Part shown: positions 48,214 to 57,543 of the stretch, in pieces
How positions within the stretch are numbered: position 1 is the stretch's first letter
Layout of the letters: every line of letters starts with the position of its first letter
Source of the DNA: Thiocystis violascens DSM 198
GTDB lineage: Bacteria; Pseudomonadota; Gammaproteobacteria; Chromatiales; Chromatiaceae
DNA: 64,000 bases
Direction: 5' to 3'
Assembly: GCF_000227745.2 (NCBI RefSeq)
Contig: NC_018012.1
Location: 3,779,412-3,843,411, forward strand
Position numbers and translations under genes: made by a program
The notes under the pieces: model-generated
What the model was told of the DNA's origin: nothing
The model's input: only the letters and a program-made list of their open reading frames with translations
The model's database searches: none

Positions 48214-48889
48214 GACTGAATCTGGTTGAACATCTGTTCCAAGGTGGCTGTCGTCGCAGCGTCGTCGGGATCGGCTGTGATGGTACCGATTGCGAAAGGG
48301 AGCAGCGCGATGGCTGGTCGCCGGCATGCGCCGCCGGGCTGATTCAGATCAGGCATCAACCGGCCCGGTGGATGGTGCGCCATGCAGCGAATTTCAGCCA
48401 CACCTTCCACGATACGGGCTAGACCTGGCCACCGGCATCGATCAGGGCATTGAAGATCGCGCCTGCTGTCCGCGCAGCGCTGATTAACGCTGTATTTCGA
48501 TCAGAGTGAACCGGCTGTCTGCCCGGCAGGGCATTTGCGGTAGTATGCTTAAAACTCGTACTGGCGCGGTGTGATCGAGGCGAGCCCTGACGAACGACGG
48601 TCATCGATCGGCGCCATACGCGAATGGGATGGCGCATTGCCCGCCGGTTCCGACGTTCGCTGACCACAGCGACGGCCCTGTTTATCCCACCGCCCCACCA
48701 CATGCGATATCCGAAGTGCAACCGGCACTGACGGTCGATGCCGCCGCTGCGGCAGAGGATCGGGCGTGTCAGGTTGCGGACGATGACGGGACGTTCGACT
48801 TCGACCTGTCAGGTTGGGAAGCACATGATTGCAGGATTTCACGCTGCTGCCCTGTGCCCACCAAAGTCAAGAATAAGGAGCCTATTCGA
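48214..48889. other. Gap between YhcG remnant and HNH gene
   Basis: A minus-strand frame ending at 48210 (TATLEQMFNQIQS) overlaps the YhcG start and may be the tail of a lost upstream gene. Frames on the plus strand reach 48629 but show no resemblance to the HNH family before about 48890. The region looks like decayed coding DNA. Confidence 0.4.
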
Positions 48890-49852
48890 TTGACGGATAG
48901 AGACCACGAGATTCGTCTGGCGGCTTTTGCTCGTTGCGCGCGGCTCATGCACGACTACAGCGGAGCCGTTGCCTGGGACGCGATTCAGGATGGTTTCGAG
49001 TTCGACGGCGAGCAGGTCTATCTCGCCGGCAAGGCGCGCGGCATTCATCGACCGCGACAGATGAAACGGGGCGTCCTCAGTATCAAGACCACCAAACCCC
49101 GGAAAGGCCGCACGGCTCGTTATGATGACGCACTCGTTGGCGATGGCTATTTTTCCTATGCGTTTCAGGGTGACGATCCCGGCAACCATGACAATACCTG
49201 TCTGCGCGAGGCGTTCGCGGATCAGTCGCCCCTGATCTATTTCTACGCGCTGGTGCCGGGCATCTATCAGATTCTCTACCCCTGCTATCTGATGGAATGG
49301 AATCCGCACAGCCTGTTCTGTACCGTCGCAATCGGCAGCCAATTTGAATTGGTCCAACCTTCCGAGGTGCGTGAGACCGCCGGCCACTATGAGTTGGCGC
49401 AACCGTCCGCAGCGCGCGAGCCAGCGTCACCCATCGAACGCCGCTACAGCACCATTGAGGCGAAGGTCCGGCTGCATCAGGCCGAATTCCGCGAACTGGT
49501 GCTGTCCGCCTACGACCGTCGCTGTTCGGTTTCAGGATTACCCATCCCGGAACTGCTGCAAGCCGCCCACATCATTCCTGACCGCGATGAGCGCGGACAG
49601 CCGGATGTCACCAACGGCATCTGTCTCTCGATCCTGCACCACACCGCCTACGACCGAAATCTATTGGGCATCGACCCAGACGGGCGGATCGTCATCGCCG
49701 AGTCCGTGCTCGGGCAGCACGACGGGCCGACGCTGGAGACGGCGATCAAAGCGTTACACGGCCAGACCATCCGCCTTCCTCGCCATGACGGGGATCGGCC
49801 CAATCGGGATTATCTGGCTGAACGGTTTGAGGCGTTTCGGCGGGTGGGGTGA
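48890..49852 (+). CDS. HNH restriction endonuclease
   Basis: A TTG start at 48890 with AGGAG nine bases upstream gives 320 residues beginning LTDRDHEIRLAAF, where family homology also starts; the frame extends to 48629 with no recognisable sequence. The N-terminal ~180 residues include YDDALVGDGYFSYAFQGDDP and LIYFYALVPGIYQILYP. The C-terminal HNH nuclease shows RRCSVSGLPIPELLQAAHI, IPDRDERGQPDVTNGICLS and ILHHTAYDRNLLGID. This architecture is found in restriction enzymes, some specific for modified DNA. It lies in the same direction as the GHKL-Vsr pair further right. Confidence 0.85.
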   Translation: MTDRDHEIRLAAFARCARLMHDYSGAVAWDAIQDGFEFDGEQVYLAGKARGIHRPRQMKRGVLSIKTTKPRKGRTARYDDALVGDGYFSYAFQGDDPGNHDNTCLREAFADQSPLIYFYALVPGIYQILYPCYLMEWNPHSLFCTVAIGSQFELVQPSEVRETAGHYELAQPSAAREPASPIERRYSTIEAKVRLHQAEFRELVLSAYDRRCSVSGLPIPELLQAAHIIPDRDERGQPDVTNGICLSILHHTAYDRNLLGIDPDGRIVIAESVLGQHDGPTLETAIKALHGQTIRLPRHDGDRPNRDYLAERFEAFRRVG

Positions 49853-50092
49853 GCGCATGGATACCGTTCAGTGGATCATGAGCCGTCGGTACCGAAAGAA
49901 CTGCGTGCGACCGGGGCACGCGGTGAGCGGTCAGATTGGCCTGGACCTTTGGTGCCGAGAGAACCTCGGATAGCCAGCACCCAGGATCCGCATGCCGTTG
50001 TTATGCGTGTTGCCAAAAAGCGCTCTTGCCGTAGATCGCGTTATGGTATGGATGAACCCGCTGCTTGTGTGCCTCTGAGAGTACGCAATCCG

Positions 50093-52030
50093 TCATGGCC
50101 CAACATAGTATGAGATCAGGCTTGGTGCGTCTGGTTCGCCGGCCATCCGCTTTTGCGAAAAGCCTGCGAGTTCAGCTTCGGGTTCAACAAGATCCGAATC
50201 AATTAGCAGGAACTGCGTGCCTGCGCCGTTTCCAGCAGCCGCGAGCCGGTATATCTCTCGATACAGTGACTGCACCAGTTCAGGGTTCTCGTCGTCGCTG
50301 ATGTTCTTCGTTGGACTGTCAATGATCAAGATGTTTGGAACAGGCATTCCGCGTTCTCGGGCCACCTCGTGAACGGCTAATGCATAGCAAACATTGAACA
50401 GCGTTTTCTTGCCACCGCTGCCAGTTTCCCAGAAGCCCCACTTCTGTTCAGAATGGACGACGATGGGCTTCCAGTTGCGCGGGTCCAGCACCACATCGTC
50501 TTCGTCTGAGACACCGGGGAAGCCCACGTCAAGCATGATCGCCTTGAACTTCTTTGCAATTGCACGGGCGTTCTCGTCAGCAAAGCGAAATCGATGTCGC
50601 TCGTCCTCGATCATCGAGCGCAGCTGATCGATACGTCCCTGCGATGCGCCTGCCTTTTCCTCCAGTTCATTGATCGCCCGAGGCATCTCCTGGAGTTGGG
50701 CGAGCGACCGAAGGCGCTCCCCAAGTGTCGCAATCTCGCGGTCGGCCTCGCGAATGCTCTCAACAAATGCTGAGTCGTAGCGTCGCAGTCCGTCCTCTAG
50801 CTGGCGATCTAGCAGCCTCTTTGCGCTTTCGGCTCTCTGAAATTCTCGCTTGGACCGCTCCAGCGCTTGCTGCCTCCGGTTCATTGAGTCTGAGATCTGG
50901 TCAATGCGATCATTGAGTTCTCGCCGAACTGCCTCAGTGTCGAAGCCTGGACGAGCCTCTGTGGCTATCGAAGGGGTGCCACAAAGACGGCACTGTTCAA
51001 CAGCAGACGGACGCTTCGATATGTCAGAGCCACACTGGGGACAACGTGAGTAATCGACACTGTCGAGAACTCGACCCGCTTGTTCAGCCCGACCAGCCTT
51101 CACTTTCGCAGTAATCAGCTCGGCACGAAGTGCTTCTTGTTCGGCGAGCATGCTCTGAGATGCAATGATGGCTTCTCGTAAATCGGAGACGATTCGGCTC
51201 AGGTCGCGCAGCCTGCTCCTCAACTCGTCGGTTGGATGAATACTGGCCTCACGGTCTGTTTCGAGCGTCTGCTTCCGTTCCTCGGCAGCTCGCAGTTCGC
51301 GTTCACTTGCCCCAATCTGGTCTGTGAGATCTGACTCAGAGCCGAGATCGAACCGAGCCATGAAGCGACGGATCTGTACAACCGCTTCCCGGGCGCCGTG
51401 CTGACCCGCGATTGTACGGTAAAGGTCCGCCTGCAACTGACTCAAGCGCTCCGAATGCAAACCCGTGAAGAACCTCATCGCATCTTGGCTTTTCCGACCT
51501 CGGAATGGATCCTCTAGGCGAAAGAACGACGAATCCAAGTGAGTCTGGTCCAGATAGCAGTACCGCCAGATGTCTCGGAAGCTGAGCCTGATCATTGGAG
51601 AGTCTGGATCTCGACTCCGCTTGAGAACCTTGATGGGCTCTACGCTACACAGATGGAACAAGAGATCGCTGAGGTTGTAGACCTCTGCATCCAGCAGCGG
51701 CATCTCACCTGCGGACAGTGGCGCATTGACTGACCCGAAATCGTCTTTTCCACGACTCCATGTGACGCGAACCGCGAGATTGTCTTCAGCCCCACGTTCA
51801 AGCGTGCACTCGTATTCACCGAGTCTCGCCCCAAGGACGGTCGAGACGAACGCCTGCTGAATCGCTGGCGTTCTCTCCAGGTCGCCGCCGAAGCAGAAGT
51901 CAATGAGGCGCGCGACGGTCGATTTACCCGTACCAACGGGACCGTACAGGAAGGTGACGGCCTCCGAGAAGCGAATATGCTCGGTCGTCTGCCGGGTTCT
52001 GACCACGAGATGAGTCAGCCGGATATTCAT
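50093..52030 (-). CDS. Rad50/SMC-like ATPase of an ABC-3C-type defence system
   Basis: The 645-residue protein has Walker A GPVGTGKS (about 30-37), a long coiled coil, a zinc-hook-like CPQCGSDIS ... CRLCGTPS pair near residue 330, a second coiled coil, and C-terminal GSGGKKTLFNVCYALAVHEVA with Walker B NILIIDSPTKNISDDE. It is the third gene of an operon; its ATG overlaps the stop of the middle gene (ATGA). In ABC-three-component systems this ATPase is thought to sense foreign DNA or replication intermediates and license the effector nuclease. The role here is inferred from that architecture. Confidence 0.85.
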   Translation of the reverse strand: MNIRLTHLVVRTRQTTEHIRFSEAVTFLYGPVGTGKSTVARLIDFCFGGDLERTPAIQQAFVSTVLGARLGEYECTLERGAEDNLAVRVTWSRGKDDFGSVNAPLSAGEMPLLDAEVYNLSDLLFHLCSVEPIKVLKRSRDPDSPMIRLSFRDIWRYCYLDQTHLDSSFFRLEDPFRGRKSQDAMRFFTGLHSERLSQLQADLYRTIAGQHGAREAVVQIRRFMARFDLGSESDLTDQIGASERELRAAEERKQTLETDREASIHPTDELRSRLRDLSRIVSDLREAIIASQSMLAEQEALRAELITAKVKAGRAEQAGRVLDSVDYSRCPQCGSDISKRPSAVEQCRLCGTPSIATEARPGFDTEAVRRELNDRIDQISDSMNRRQQALERSKREFQRAESAKRLLDRQLEDGLRRYDSAFVESIREADREIATLGERLRSLAQLQEMPRAINELEEKAGASQGRIDQLRSMIEDERHRFRFADENARAIAKKFKAIMLDVGFPGVSDEDDVVLDPRNWKPIVVHSEQKWGFWETGSGGKKTLFNVCYALAVHEVARERGMPVPNILIIDSPTKNISDDENPELVQSLYREIYRLAAAGNGAGTQFLLIDSDLVEPEAELAGFSQKRMAGEPDAPSLISYYVGP

Positions 52031-52575
52031 GTTGGGATTCTCTCATTAGACCGAAGCGACACGACTTCAGGGAAGGTTTCATAGATGAACCGCATCAGCA
52101 CCGTTGCTTTTACGTCAAAGTGGCGCTTCAACAGGGCTGAACGCTTCGCGTAGTCCTGAAAGTCTGGAGTCGCGCTCAACTCCGACGCCAGTGTCCGACC
52201 GCGTTCTGTGAGCGCAATCACGACCTTGCGTCCCTCCACGCTCACCGTGACGAGCCCCTTGCCGATAAGGATATTGAGGAACTCGCGATACCGGTGATCC
52301 CAAGGCCCGAATCGATAGCGCACCATCTGGGACTCGACACTAAGTCGCTCATGATCCGCAAGCTGTACATCGCGCGTAGAGCGGCCCTTGGCGGCCAGGG
52401 CACGCTCGAGCATAACTGGGTAACGGAGAAGAAAATCGAGCTTGGCGAGCTTTGTGAGTCCCTCCACTGTGTCTCGTTGCCCCATATCTGAGAAGGCTGT
52501 GATGAGCACAAGGAGACGAGCAGCGTGCAAATCCGGTTGATTGTCGAGCTCAGCAATCGTTTCGACCAGATCCAT
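52027..52575 (-). CDS. ABC-3C middle component-like winged-helix protein
   Basis: From ATG 52575 the protein has 182 residues beginning MDLVETIAELDNQPDLHAAR. A helical N-terminus with GLTKLAKLDFLLRYPVMLERAL leads into a winged-helix-like region (YRFGPWDHRYREFLNILIGKGLVTVSVEGRKVVIALTERG). It has the size and position of the middle component of ABC-3C systems. Its start shares a base with the nuclease stop (TGATG), and its stop overlaps the ATPase start. It probably bridges the two enzymes. Confidence 0.75.
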   Translation of the reverse strand: MDLVETIAELDNQPDLHAARLLVLITAFSDMGQRDTVEGLTKLAKLDFLLRYPVMLERALAAKGRSTRDVQLADHERLSVESQMVRYRFGPWDHRYREFLNILIGKGLVTVSVEGRKVVIALTERGRTLASELSATPDFQDYAKRSALLKRHFDVKATVLMRFIYETFPEVVSLRSNERIPT

Positions 52576-53816
52576 CACTGCGACTCCCATGGTCGGGCGT
52601 GGCTCCAGACGACTTTACACTGAGCGGTCAGCGAGAAGGCAATACCTTCAAGGTGATCGTCGGTGCAGTCATAGAGTTGATAGCTAGCTGTCCGTCTCTC
52701 GCGAAATCGGCGACGCAGCTCTTCCCTCATTGCTGGTCCGAAATCGTCGGTCTCGGTTTGGGTGGCGTCGAATGATCGTCCGGCGTCGCTCAACACGAGT
52801 GAGCAGACGTGGCCGTAGCGTTCGAGCCCCTTGTCATATCCGTACTTCTTGGTCCATGCGATTCCGAGGTAGTCGGCTTTGTCGCGCAAATCCTCCGCAG
52901 AGTTCCTCGACACCACCGAGAATCCCCCTGCATCCAGCTTCTTGTGTAGTAGCTCGGTACTCCCTTCTCCTGGCCCAATATAGCGAGCGGGATCGCCAGC
53001 CAAGGTGGCGGAGGAATCGCGGCCATGCTCAAGGATGCTTTGAACACGAGCGAGTGTCATGCGCTTACCGTCAATCCGTGCCGCCATATCAGAATCGTCA
53101 TTGACGATTGCAATTACATACGCTGGGAGAAGCTGCTCATGACCCAGCGAAGAGGCCCTGCTGCATTCGTCAATCAATGCTTGGGCCGCTCGCCTCACCG
53201 CATAGTATGAGCAGTCGGTCGCCGGAGCCCAGCATTGGGCGATGGTATCAATTAGGCGAATGACTGCATCACGGAGCTTCGGTAGATCTGCTTTGGCTTC
53301 GGTTTTCGACATTGCGGCAAATGCAATCGCCTCCGTCACGGAGGCAGCCTCAACGACTTGCCTGAACCATGAGGCGACGGGCGGTTGGAGGTCCGCAACT
53401 GTCGCCGCATCCTTGATCGACTGTAGTACGTGGCGAATATCTTGTCCGTTGCGTTCCGAATGGAGCGGATGATTCGTCAAGAAGCAGAAACACCGAAACC
53501 TCCTTGGGTAGTCGGATTCCAGCTTAGCGAAACGGACGCATGCCGCGAGAACGTCTTCGTCCTTCGCCTTCCACAGCGGTTGGTCTCCACGACGTGTCTT
53601 TACCTGGTGCCCAGTGAATGATCCATCCTGGTGCTTGAGCAAAACATCCTCGTGGTGCTCGCAGAACACCTCCTCAACATCTTGCGTGTCGTCCATGAGC
53701 ATGCAGCACACGACCGCCGCCCAAGTCCACTGAAAGCGATAACGATTGGCGGTTTCGTCGCCTGGGTCGCCATGCGCGACCTTGTTCTCGGGGCTAGGTA
53801 TTGGAGCATCCGCCAT
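52575..53816 (-). CDS. DUF4297-type dsDNA nuclease effector
   Basis: The 413-residue protein starts with the DUF4297/Cap4-type nuclease domain: YRFQWTWAAVVCCMLM, VFCEHHEDVLL (E53-E56-D57) and DGSFTGHQVKTRRG (D64, Q71-K73), a PD-(D/E)xK arrangement. The remaining ~300 residues are not recognised and could be the sensor or ATPase-docking part. It is the first gene of the three-gene operon and the likely DNA-cutting effector. Effectors of this nuclease family degrade DNA in CBASS and ABC-3C systems. Activation here would come from the Rad50-like partner. Confidence 0.82.
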   Translation of the reverse strand: MADAPIPSPENKVAHGDPGDETANRYRFQWTWAAVVCCMLMDDTQDVEEVFCEHHEDVLLKHQDGSFTGHQVKTRRGDQPLWKAKDEDVLAACVRFAKLESDYPRRFRCFCFLTNHPLHSERNGQDIRHVLQSIKDAATVADLQPPVASWFRQVVEAASVTEAIAFAAMSKTEAKADLPKLRDAVIRLIDTIAQCWAPATDCSYYAVRRAAQALIDECSRASSLGHEQLLPAYVIAIVNDDSDMAARIDGKRMTLARVQSILEHGRDSSATLAGDPARYIGPGEGSTELLHKKLDAGGFSVVSRNSAEDLRDKADYLGIAWTKKYGYDKGLERYGHVCSLVLSDAGRSFDATQTETDDFGPAMREELRRRFRERRTASYQLYDCTDDHLEGIAFSLTAQCKVVWSHARPWESQ

Positions 53817-54128
53817 CTGTGGTCACCTCGCGACCGGTTCGCAATCGAGTGGAGTCATAGACTGGCGTCCTTGCAGCGCGTGCTAGGCTGACATCAACCT
53901 AACCCCCGATTGTCAGACGTTTTGAAAACGCTTCGTTCCCCGCAGTGTCCAACAGATTGTGGTCGTAATAGCGGGCGTGGCGTCGGCTTCCAGATACAAC
54001 TGTCCGCTTTCGCGGCTTGCTGTGCGCTTGGTTCGCCCGGGACCGCCAGCCACTTTTGAGACAGATCGGCCAGCCAGCGCCGAAGCGATAGGCCGGCAGT
54101 GCCTATTGCAGCGTTATCATCAGTGTGC
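53817..54128. other. Divergent intergenic region at the ABC-3C promoter side
   Basis: This gap should hold the promoter of the minus-strand nuclease operon and that of the plus-strand GHKL gene. A short minus-strand frame (53894-54130) shows no recognised family. Nothing else was recognised. Confidence 0.4.
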
Positions 54129-55274
54129 ATGCGAAACGCCGGCTGCTATTCACCAACGGTCTGGCACAGAACATTGGCAGGATACAGCGATTCGCCAGTC
54201 GGGTCTTCCGAACCAATCGCCCCCGATCCAGGCCGTTTGATTGTCGCGCTCAGACAGATCGGTTACAGCCTGGAACAGGCGCTCTCTGACCTGATCGACA
54301 ATGCACTGAGCGCAGGTGCCACCAATGTGCTGATCCGGTTTCTATGGACTGGCGAGCGCATCGTCGGGGTGGCGGTGGTCGATGACGGCGCCGGCATGGA
54401 TGCGGCTCAACTGCGCAACGCCATGCGCTTCGGTTCCGCTGCGCGTGTCGATCACACCTCGCTCGGCAAGTTCGGGCTGGGGCTCAAGCTATCCTCGTTC
54501 AGCCATGCCCGCACTCTGGTCGTGATTTCGCGGCGGGAGGGCCTGACGGTCGGTCGACGCTGGACACTGGCGGGGATCCGGCGTCACTGGGACTGTGACA
54601 TCGTTAAAGAAAGCCAGGCGGCGGCGCTGATCGATGCGCCTTGGTCGCCGATTGACCTGCGCGTGTCGGGAACGGTCGTGCTGTGGAACGACATCGACAA
54701 ACTGCCGGTGTCAGGCCGGGGTCTCCGCTACACCCTCAATGCTCTGCACCGCCGCTTGGAGCTGCATCTTGGCCTGCATTTCCATCGCTTCATCCAGCGC
54801 GGTGTGTTGAGCATTCACATTGACCAGCAGGAACAGGGAGAGCCGGAACATCAGATCCGTGCCACGGTTCCCGCACTGGATCCCTTCGGATACGGGGTTG
54901 CACCGCTCGAAGGCTACCCGCGAACCTTCGTGATGCACCTCGCCGGGGTCGGCGAGATCCCGCTCGACTGTCACCTCTGGCCGCCTAACAGCGACCGGCC
55001 GGAATACCGGCTCGGCAACCGGGCGGCGGCGCGTCAGGGGTTCTATTTCTATCGCAACCGCCGCCTGATCCAGGCCGGCGGCTGGAACGGGCTGTTACAG
55101 AACGACGCCGAACCGCACGCCTCGCTGGCCCGGGTCCGGATCGATCTGCCGCCATCCTTCGACGACCGTTTCAGTCTCAATGTGCAGACCGGCAAACCAT
55201 CGGAACGCCGGCGGCGTGAACTGGCGCGGATCAATCGGATTCTGCTCGCGGCGGCTGCACTGGAGCAGGGATGA
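54129..55274 (+). CDS. GHKL ATPase (MutL/MORC-like) of a restriction cluster
   Basis: The frame gives about 381 residues from ATG 54129; homology starts nearer IAPDPGRLIVALRQIGYSLE, so the start is uncertain and no good ribosome site is seen. GHKL motifs are clear: N box LSDLIDNALSAGA, G1 DDGAGMD, G2 SLGKFGLGLK. The C-terminal part includes RQGFYFYRNRRLIQAGGW. Such MORC/MutL-like ATPases occur with Vsr-type nucleases and cytosine methyltransferases in restriction clusters. It overlaps the next gene by four bases. No methyltransferase is in the window. Confidence 0.85.
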   Translation: MRNAGCYSPTVWHRTLAGYSDSPVGSSEPIAPDPGRLIVALRQIGYSLEQALSDLIDNALSAGATNVLIRFLWTGERIVGVAVVDDGAGMDAAQLRNAMRFGSAARVDHTSLGKFGLGLKLSSFSHARTLVVISRREGLTVGRRWTLAGIRRHWDCDIVKESQAAALIDAPWSPIDLRVSGTVVLWNDIDKLPVSGRGLRYTLNALHRRLELHLGLHFHRFIQRGVLSIHIDQQEQGEPEHQIRATVPALDPFGYGVAPLEGYPRTFVMHLAGVGEIPLDCHLWPPNSDRPEYRLGNRAAARQGFYFYRNRRLIQAGGWNGLLQNDAEPHASLARVRIDLPPSFDDRFSLNVQTGKPSERRRRELARINRILLAAAALEQG

Positions 55275-55804
55275 GCGAGGCTGGGGAACCGAAGCCATCC
55301 GGCGATGTGCTGACGCCGGCACAGCGTTCGCGCTGCATGTCACGCATTCGGTCGCGCGATACCGGGCCGGAAATCCTGATTCGCCGCGCCCTCTTCGCCC
55401 GAGGCTACCGCTACCGCATCCATGATCGCAAACTGCCGGGCCGCCCCGACATCGTCTTTCCCGGACGCCGGGCACTCATCATGATCCATGGCTGTTTCTG
55501 GCACACGCACGGCTGTCATCTCTCCGCTACCCCGGCCACGCGCCGGGAGTTCTGGGAACGGAAGCTGGGTGAGAACCGTGCGCGTGACGACCGTGTGCTC
55601 AACGCCCTGCGTCTGGCCGGCTGGCGCGTCCTGACCGTCTGGGAATGCGCGCTGCGGGGTAAGAACCGACAGGATCCGGGGGCCGTGATCGACGCCTGCG
55701 AGCGGTTCCTGAATCATCCGGAGATGCGCCGCGCAACGATTGAAGGCTTGTCGCGCGGAAGCGTGCCACCCGGCTTGAGCGGAGACGACACGGACAGAAC
55801 CTGA
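55271..55804 (+). CDS. vsr: Vsr-type very short patch repair endonuclease
   Basis: The 177-residue protein begins its domain at RSRCMSRIRSRDTGPEILIR, with the catalytic GRPDIVFPGRRALIMIHGCF and WHTHGCHL, and WRVLTVWECAL near the end, as in Vsr. Vsr nicks T:G mismatches made by deamination at cytosine-methylated sites. Its ATG overlaps the stop of the GHKL gene, so the pair is co-translated. Without an adjacent Dcm-type methylase it may act as a restriction nuclease with the GHKL ATPase rather than in repair. Confidence 0.93.
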   Translation: MSEAGEPKPSGDVLTPAQRSRCMSRIRSRDTGPEILIRRALFARGYRYRIHDRKLPGRPDIVFPGRRALIMIHGCFWHTHGCHLSATPATRREFWERKLGENRARDDRVLNALRLAGWRVLTVWECALRGKNRQDPGAVIDACERFLNHPEMRRATIEGLSRGSVPPGLSGDDTDRT

Positions 55805-56462
55805 ACAGCTCCGGACATCACGCGGACAGGGGTCGATAGCTCCCGATGCGGAACAGGCGGCACCTGGATGCGGCTGTTCACGGCGGATCGGCAATCTCCC
55901 GTATGGCATCCGGCTCAGGCGAGCACCAGCTTTTGTCCGGCGGTCTTTGACCACAAAGAGCGCCGGCGCTGAACCCTTGCTGTGGCTGGTTTCAGCGGTC
56001 ATCGCGCCACACCAAAACCCCGCACCAAAACTCGCGAACGCCTGTGGGCGACCCACTTCGGGCCACCAGGGGAGGTATCCCTGGCCGGTCTGCACCGCCT
56101 TCGCCAACACTGATTCAACCGCACGCTCCACCGCGCCCCGCCGCCAGGCGGCGCCACGGTCCCCCGCTCACTGCGACCGGGTGAGAGAAAAGATGGCCAT
56201 CCTTTCGGTTCGCAATTGCGCGCATGTCGTGAAGGAAGCCGGCACTCCAATTTAGGTGACTGGTACACCGTGGAGAATTGCAGTGGCGTTGTCACCACGC
56301 ATTGCGATCTTGAGGACTTGGCGCGCGAACTAGGGGTGTTGAAAGCGCATGAAATGCTAGACGATCAACCATCTGAGGCCGATGTGAAATTTTGAAGCGC
56401 GCGCCGGACCGACCCTACATCGGCACCCGGCGCACTGACCAACAGTGAGAGAGGCTTACCGC
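55805..56462. other. Gap between vsr and the prophage, decayed coding DNA
   Basis: A plus-strand frame ending at 56395 reads NLGDWYTVENCSGVVTTHCD and ELGVLKAHEMLDDQPSEAD; it has coding character but no clear start and no recognised family. The rest (55805-56200) shows no convincing gene on either strand. It may be remnants of a gene disrupted at the island edge. Confidence 0.35.
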
Positions 56463-56630
56463 ATGGCTACCGCAGATTCTACCAATCCCGACACGTTCTA
56501 TCGGGATTGCCTTCAATGCATGCTGGCTGCTGACGAAAAGCTGGTGCAACTCGTTCGCCGGGAACTCGATGGCGTTCGGATCACCACCGAGGACGTGGCG
56601 CAACGGCTGAAGCGACTGGCTGTGGGTTAG
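56463..56630 (+). CDS. Small hypothetical protein next to prophage end
   Basis: From ATG 56463 with GAGAGG about 10 bases upstream, 55 residues (MATADSTNPDTFYRDCLQCM ... LKRLAVG) form a helical, soluble protein. Its stop lies four bases before the candidate prophage end, so its 3' part may have been altered by insertion. No family recognised. Confidence 0.4.
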   Translation: MATADSTNPDTFYRDCLQCMLAADEKLVQLVRRELDGVRITTEDVAQRLKRLAVG

Positions 56631-56634
56631 TAAC

Positions 56635-56811
56635 TGTATTGGCACCTAAAGGATATGGATGATTGGCGCGATTTACGCCGATAAAACAGGAGGTTGATGC
56701 AGCTTGTCGAGGTTTTCGATTTTGCGCTTGAGTTGGCACTAATCGGCTTGGATTCAGTCGTTGCCTATCGGTTTTGCATTTAGTTTGGTACTTCGCCGAT
56801 ACGGCTTGGCA
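56635..56811. promoter_or_regulatory. Candidate prophage left end with transposase-site repeats
   Basis: Starting TGTATTGGCACC, the stretch has imperfect direct repeats near 56725 (TTTTGCGCTTGAGTTGGCAC) and 56770 (TTTTGCATTTAGTTTGGTAC). These are possible transposase binding sites like L1-L3 of Mu. No gene lies here. Confidence 0.5.
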
Positions 56812-57543
56812 TCACATCATTCCACCCTTCCAGACGACCCGGCCCACGATTTCCAGTTGGTGGAGGCGGTCGCGCTCGATGAACTCCTCGGCATAGGCGA
56901 AGTTGTCGGTGCCGAGCCGGACCCGGCCATCGGCCAGGCGTTGCAGGCGCTTGGCGCGCAGCTCGTGATCGATCTGTAAGACGTAGATGTAGCCACCCTC
57001 CGGCTCGCGCTTGGCGCGGTCGACCAGGAGGGCGTCGCCGTGGCGGATGGTGGGCTCCATCGAGTCGCCCACGGCCCGCACCACCGCCAGGTTGTCGGCC
57101 TGGATGCCGGTCTGGCGCAGCCAGTCGCGACGAAACGCCAACTGGGCGAGCACCGCCTCGCTTTCCACCAAGACCCCCGGCCCGGTGCTGACCGACACGT
57201 CGTACAGCGGCACCAGGGCAAATTCCTCCCAGATCCCCGCTGGAGCCGTTGGTTCCGGGCGTGCTCCCCCAGTGCGCATGGGGCCTTCGCCTGTCCATAG
57301 CCAGCCCAGCCGGACGCCGGCGGCATCGCACATCTTCGCAATCGGGACGAGGCCAGGCTGGCTTTGGCCATTGGCATACCGAGCAAGCTGATCGGTCGAG
57401 ATGCCAGCCGCCTCTGCCGCTTTTTTGCGAGTCTCAAAAAGGTCAGAGACAGCACTAATGCGGCTATAAAGTTCTGGCCTAGAAGTTTTACCTCGCGCAG
57501 CAATCTCTTCCGAAGGTAAAAAGTTTAATTTTTTTGTATTCAT
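56812..57543 (-). CDS. Phage repressor (HTH plus S24/LexA-like peptidase)
   Basis: From ATG 57543 the protein has 243 residues. The N-terminal HTH is KKAAEAAGISTDQLARYANGQSQPG, followed by a linker and a C-terminal S24-type domain with VRAVGDSMEPTIRHGDALLVD (nucleophile Ser) and KRLQRLADG with the Lys of the Ser-Lys pair. It resembles lambda-type and CI-like repressors of Mu-like phages that are inactivated through RecA. A TTG at 57588 would add 15 residues. It is divergent from the ner-like gene across a region of AAAAGTT repeats. Confidence 0.88.
   Translation of the reverse strand: MNTKKLNFLPSEEIAARGKTSRPELYSRISAVSDLFETRKKAAEAAGISTDQLARYANGQSQPGLVPIAKMCDAAGVRLGWLWTGEGPMRTGGARPEPTAPAGIWEEFALVPLYDVSVSTGPGVLVESEAVLAQLAFRRDWLRQTGIQADNLAVVRAVGDSMEPTIRHGDALLVDRAKREPEGGYIYVLQIDHELRAKRLQRLADGRVRLGTDNFAYAEEFIERDRLHQLEIVGRVVWKGGMM

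Noticed and set aside
53894..54130. 78-codon minus-strand frame between the two defence operons
   Set aside because: No family resemblance and it overlaps the likely promoters and the start of the GHKL gene.
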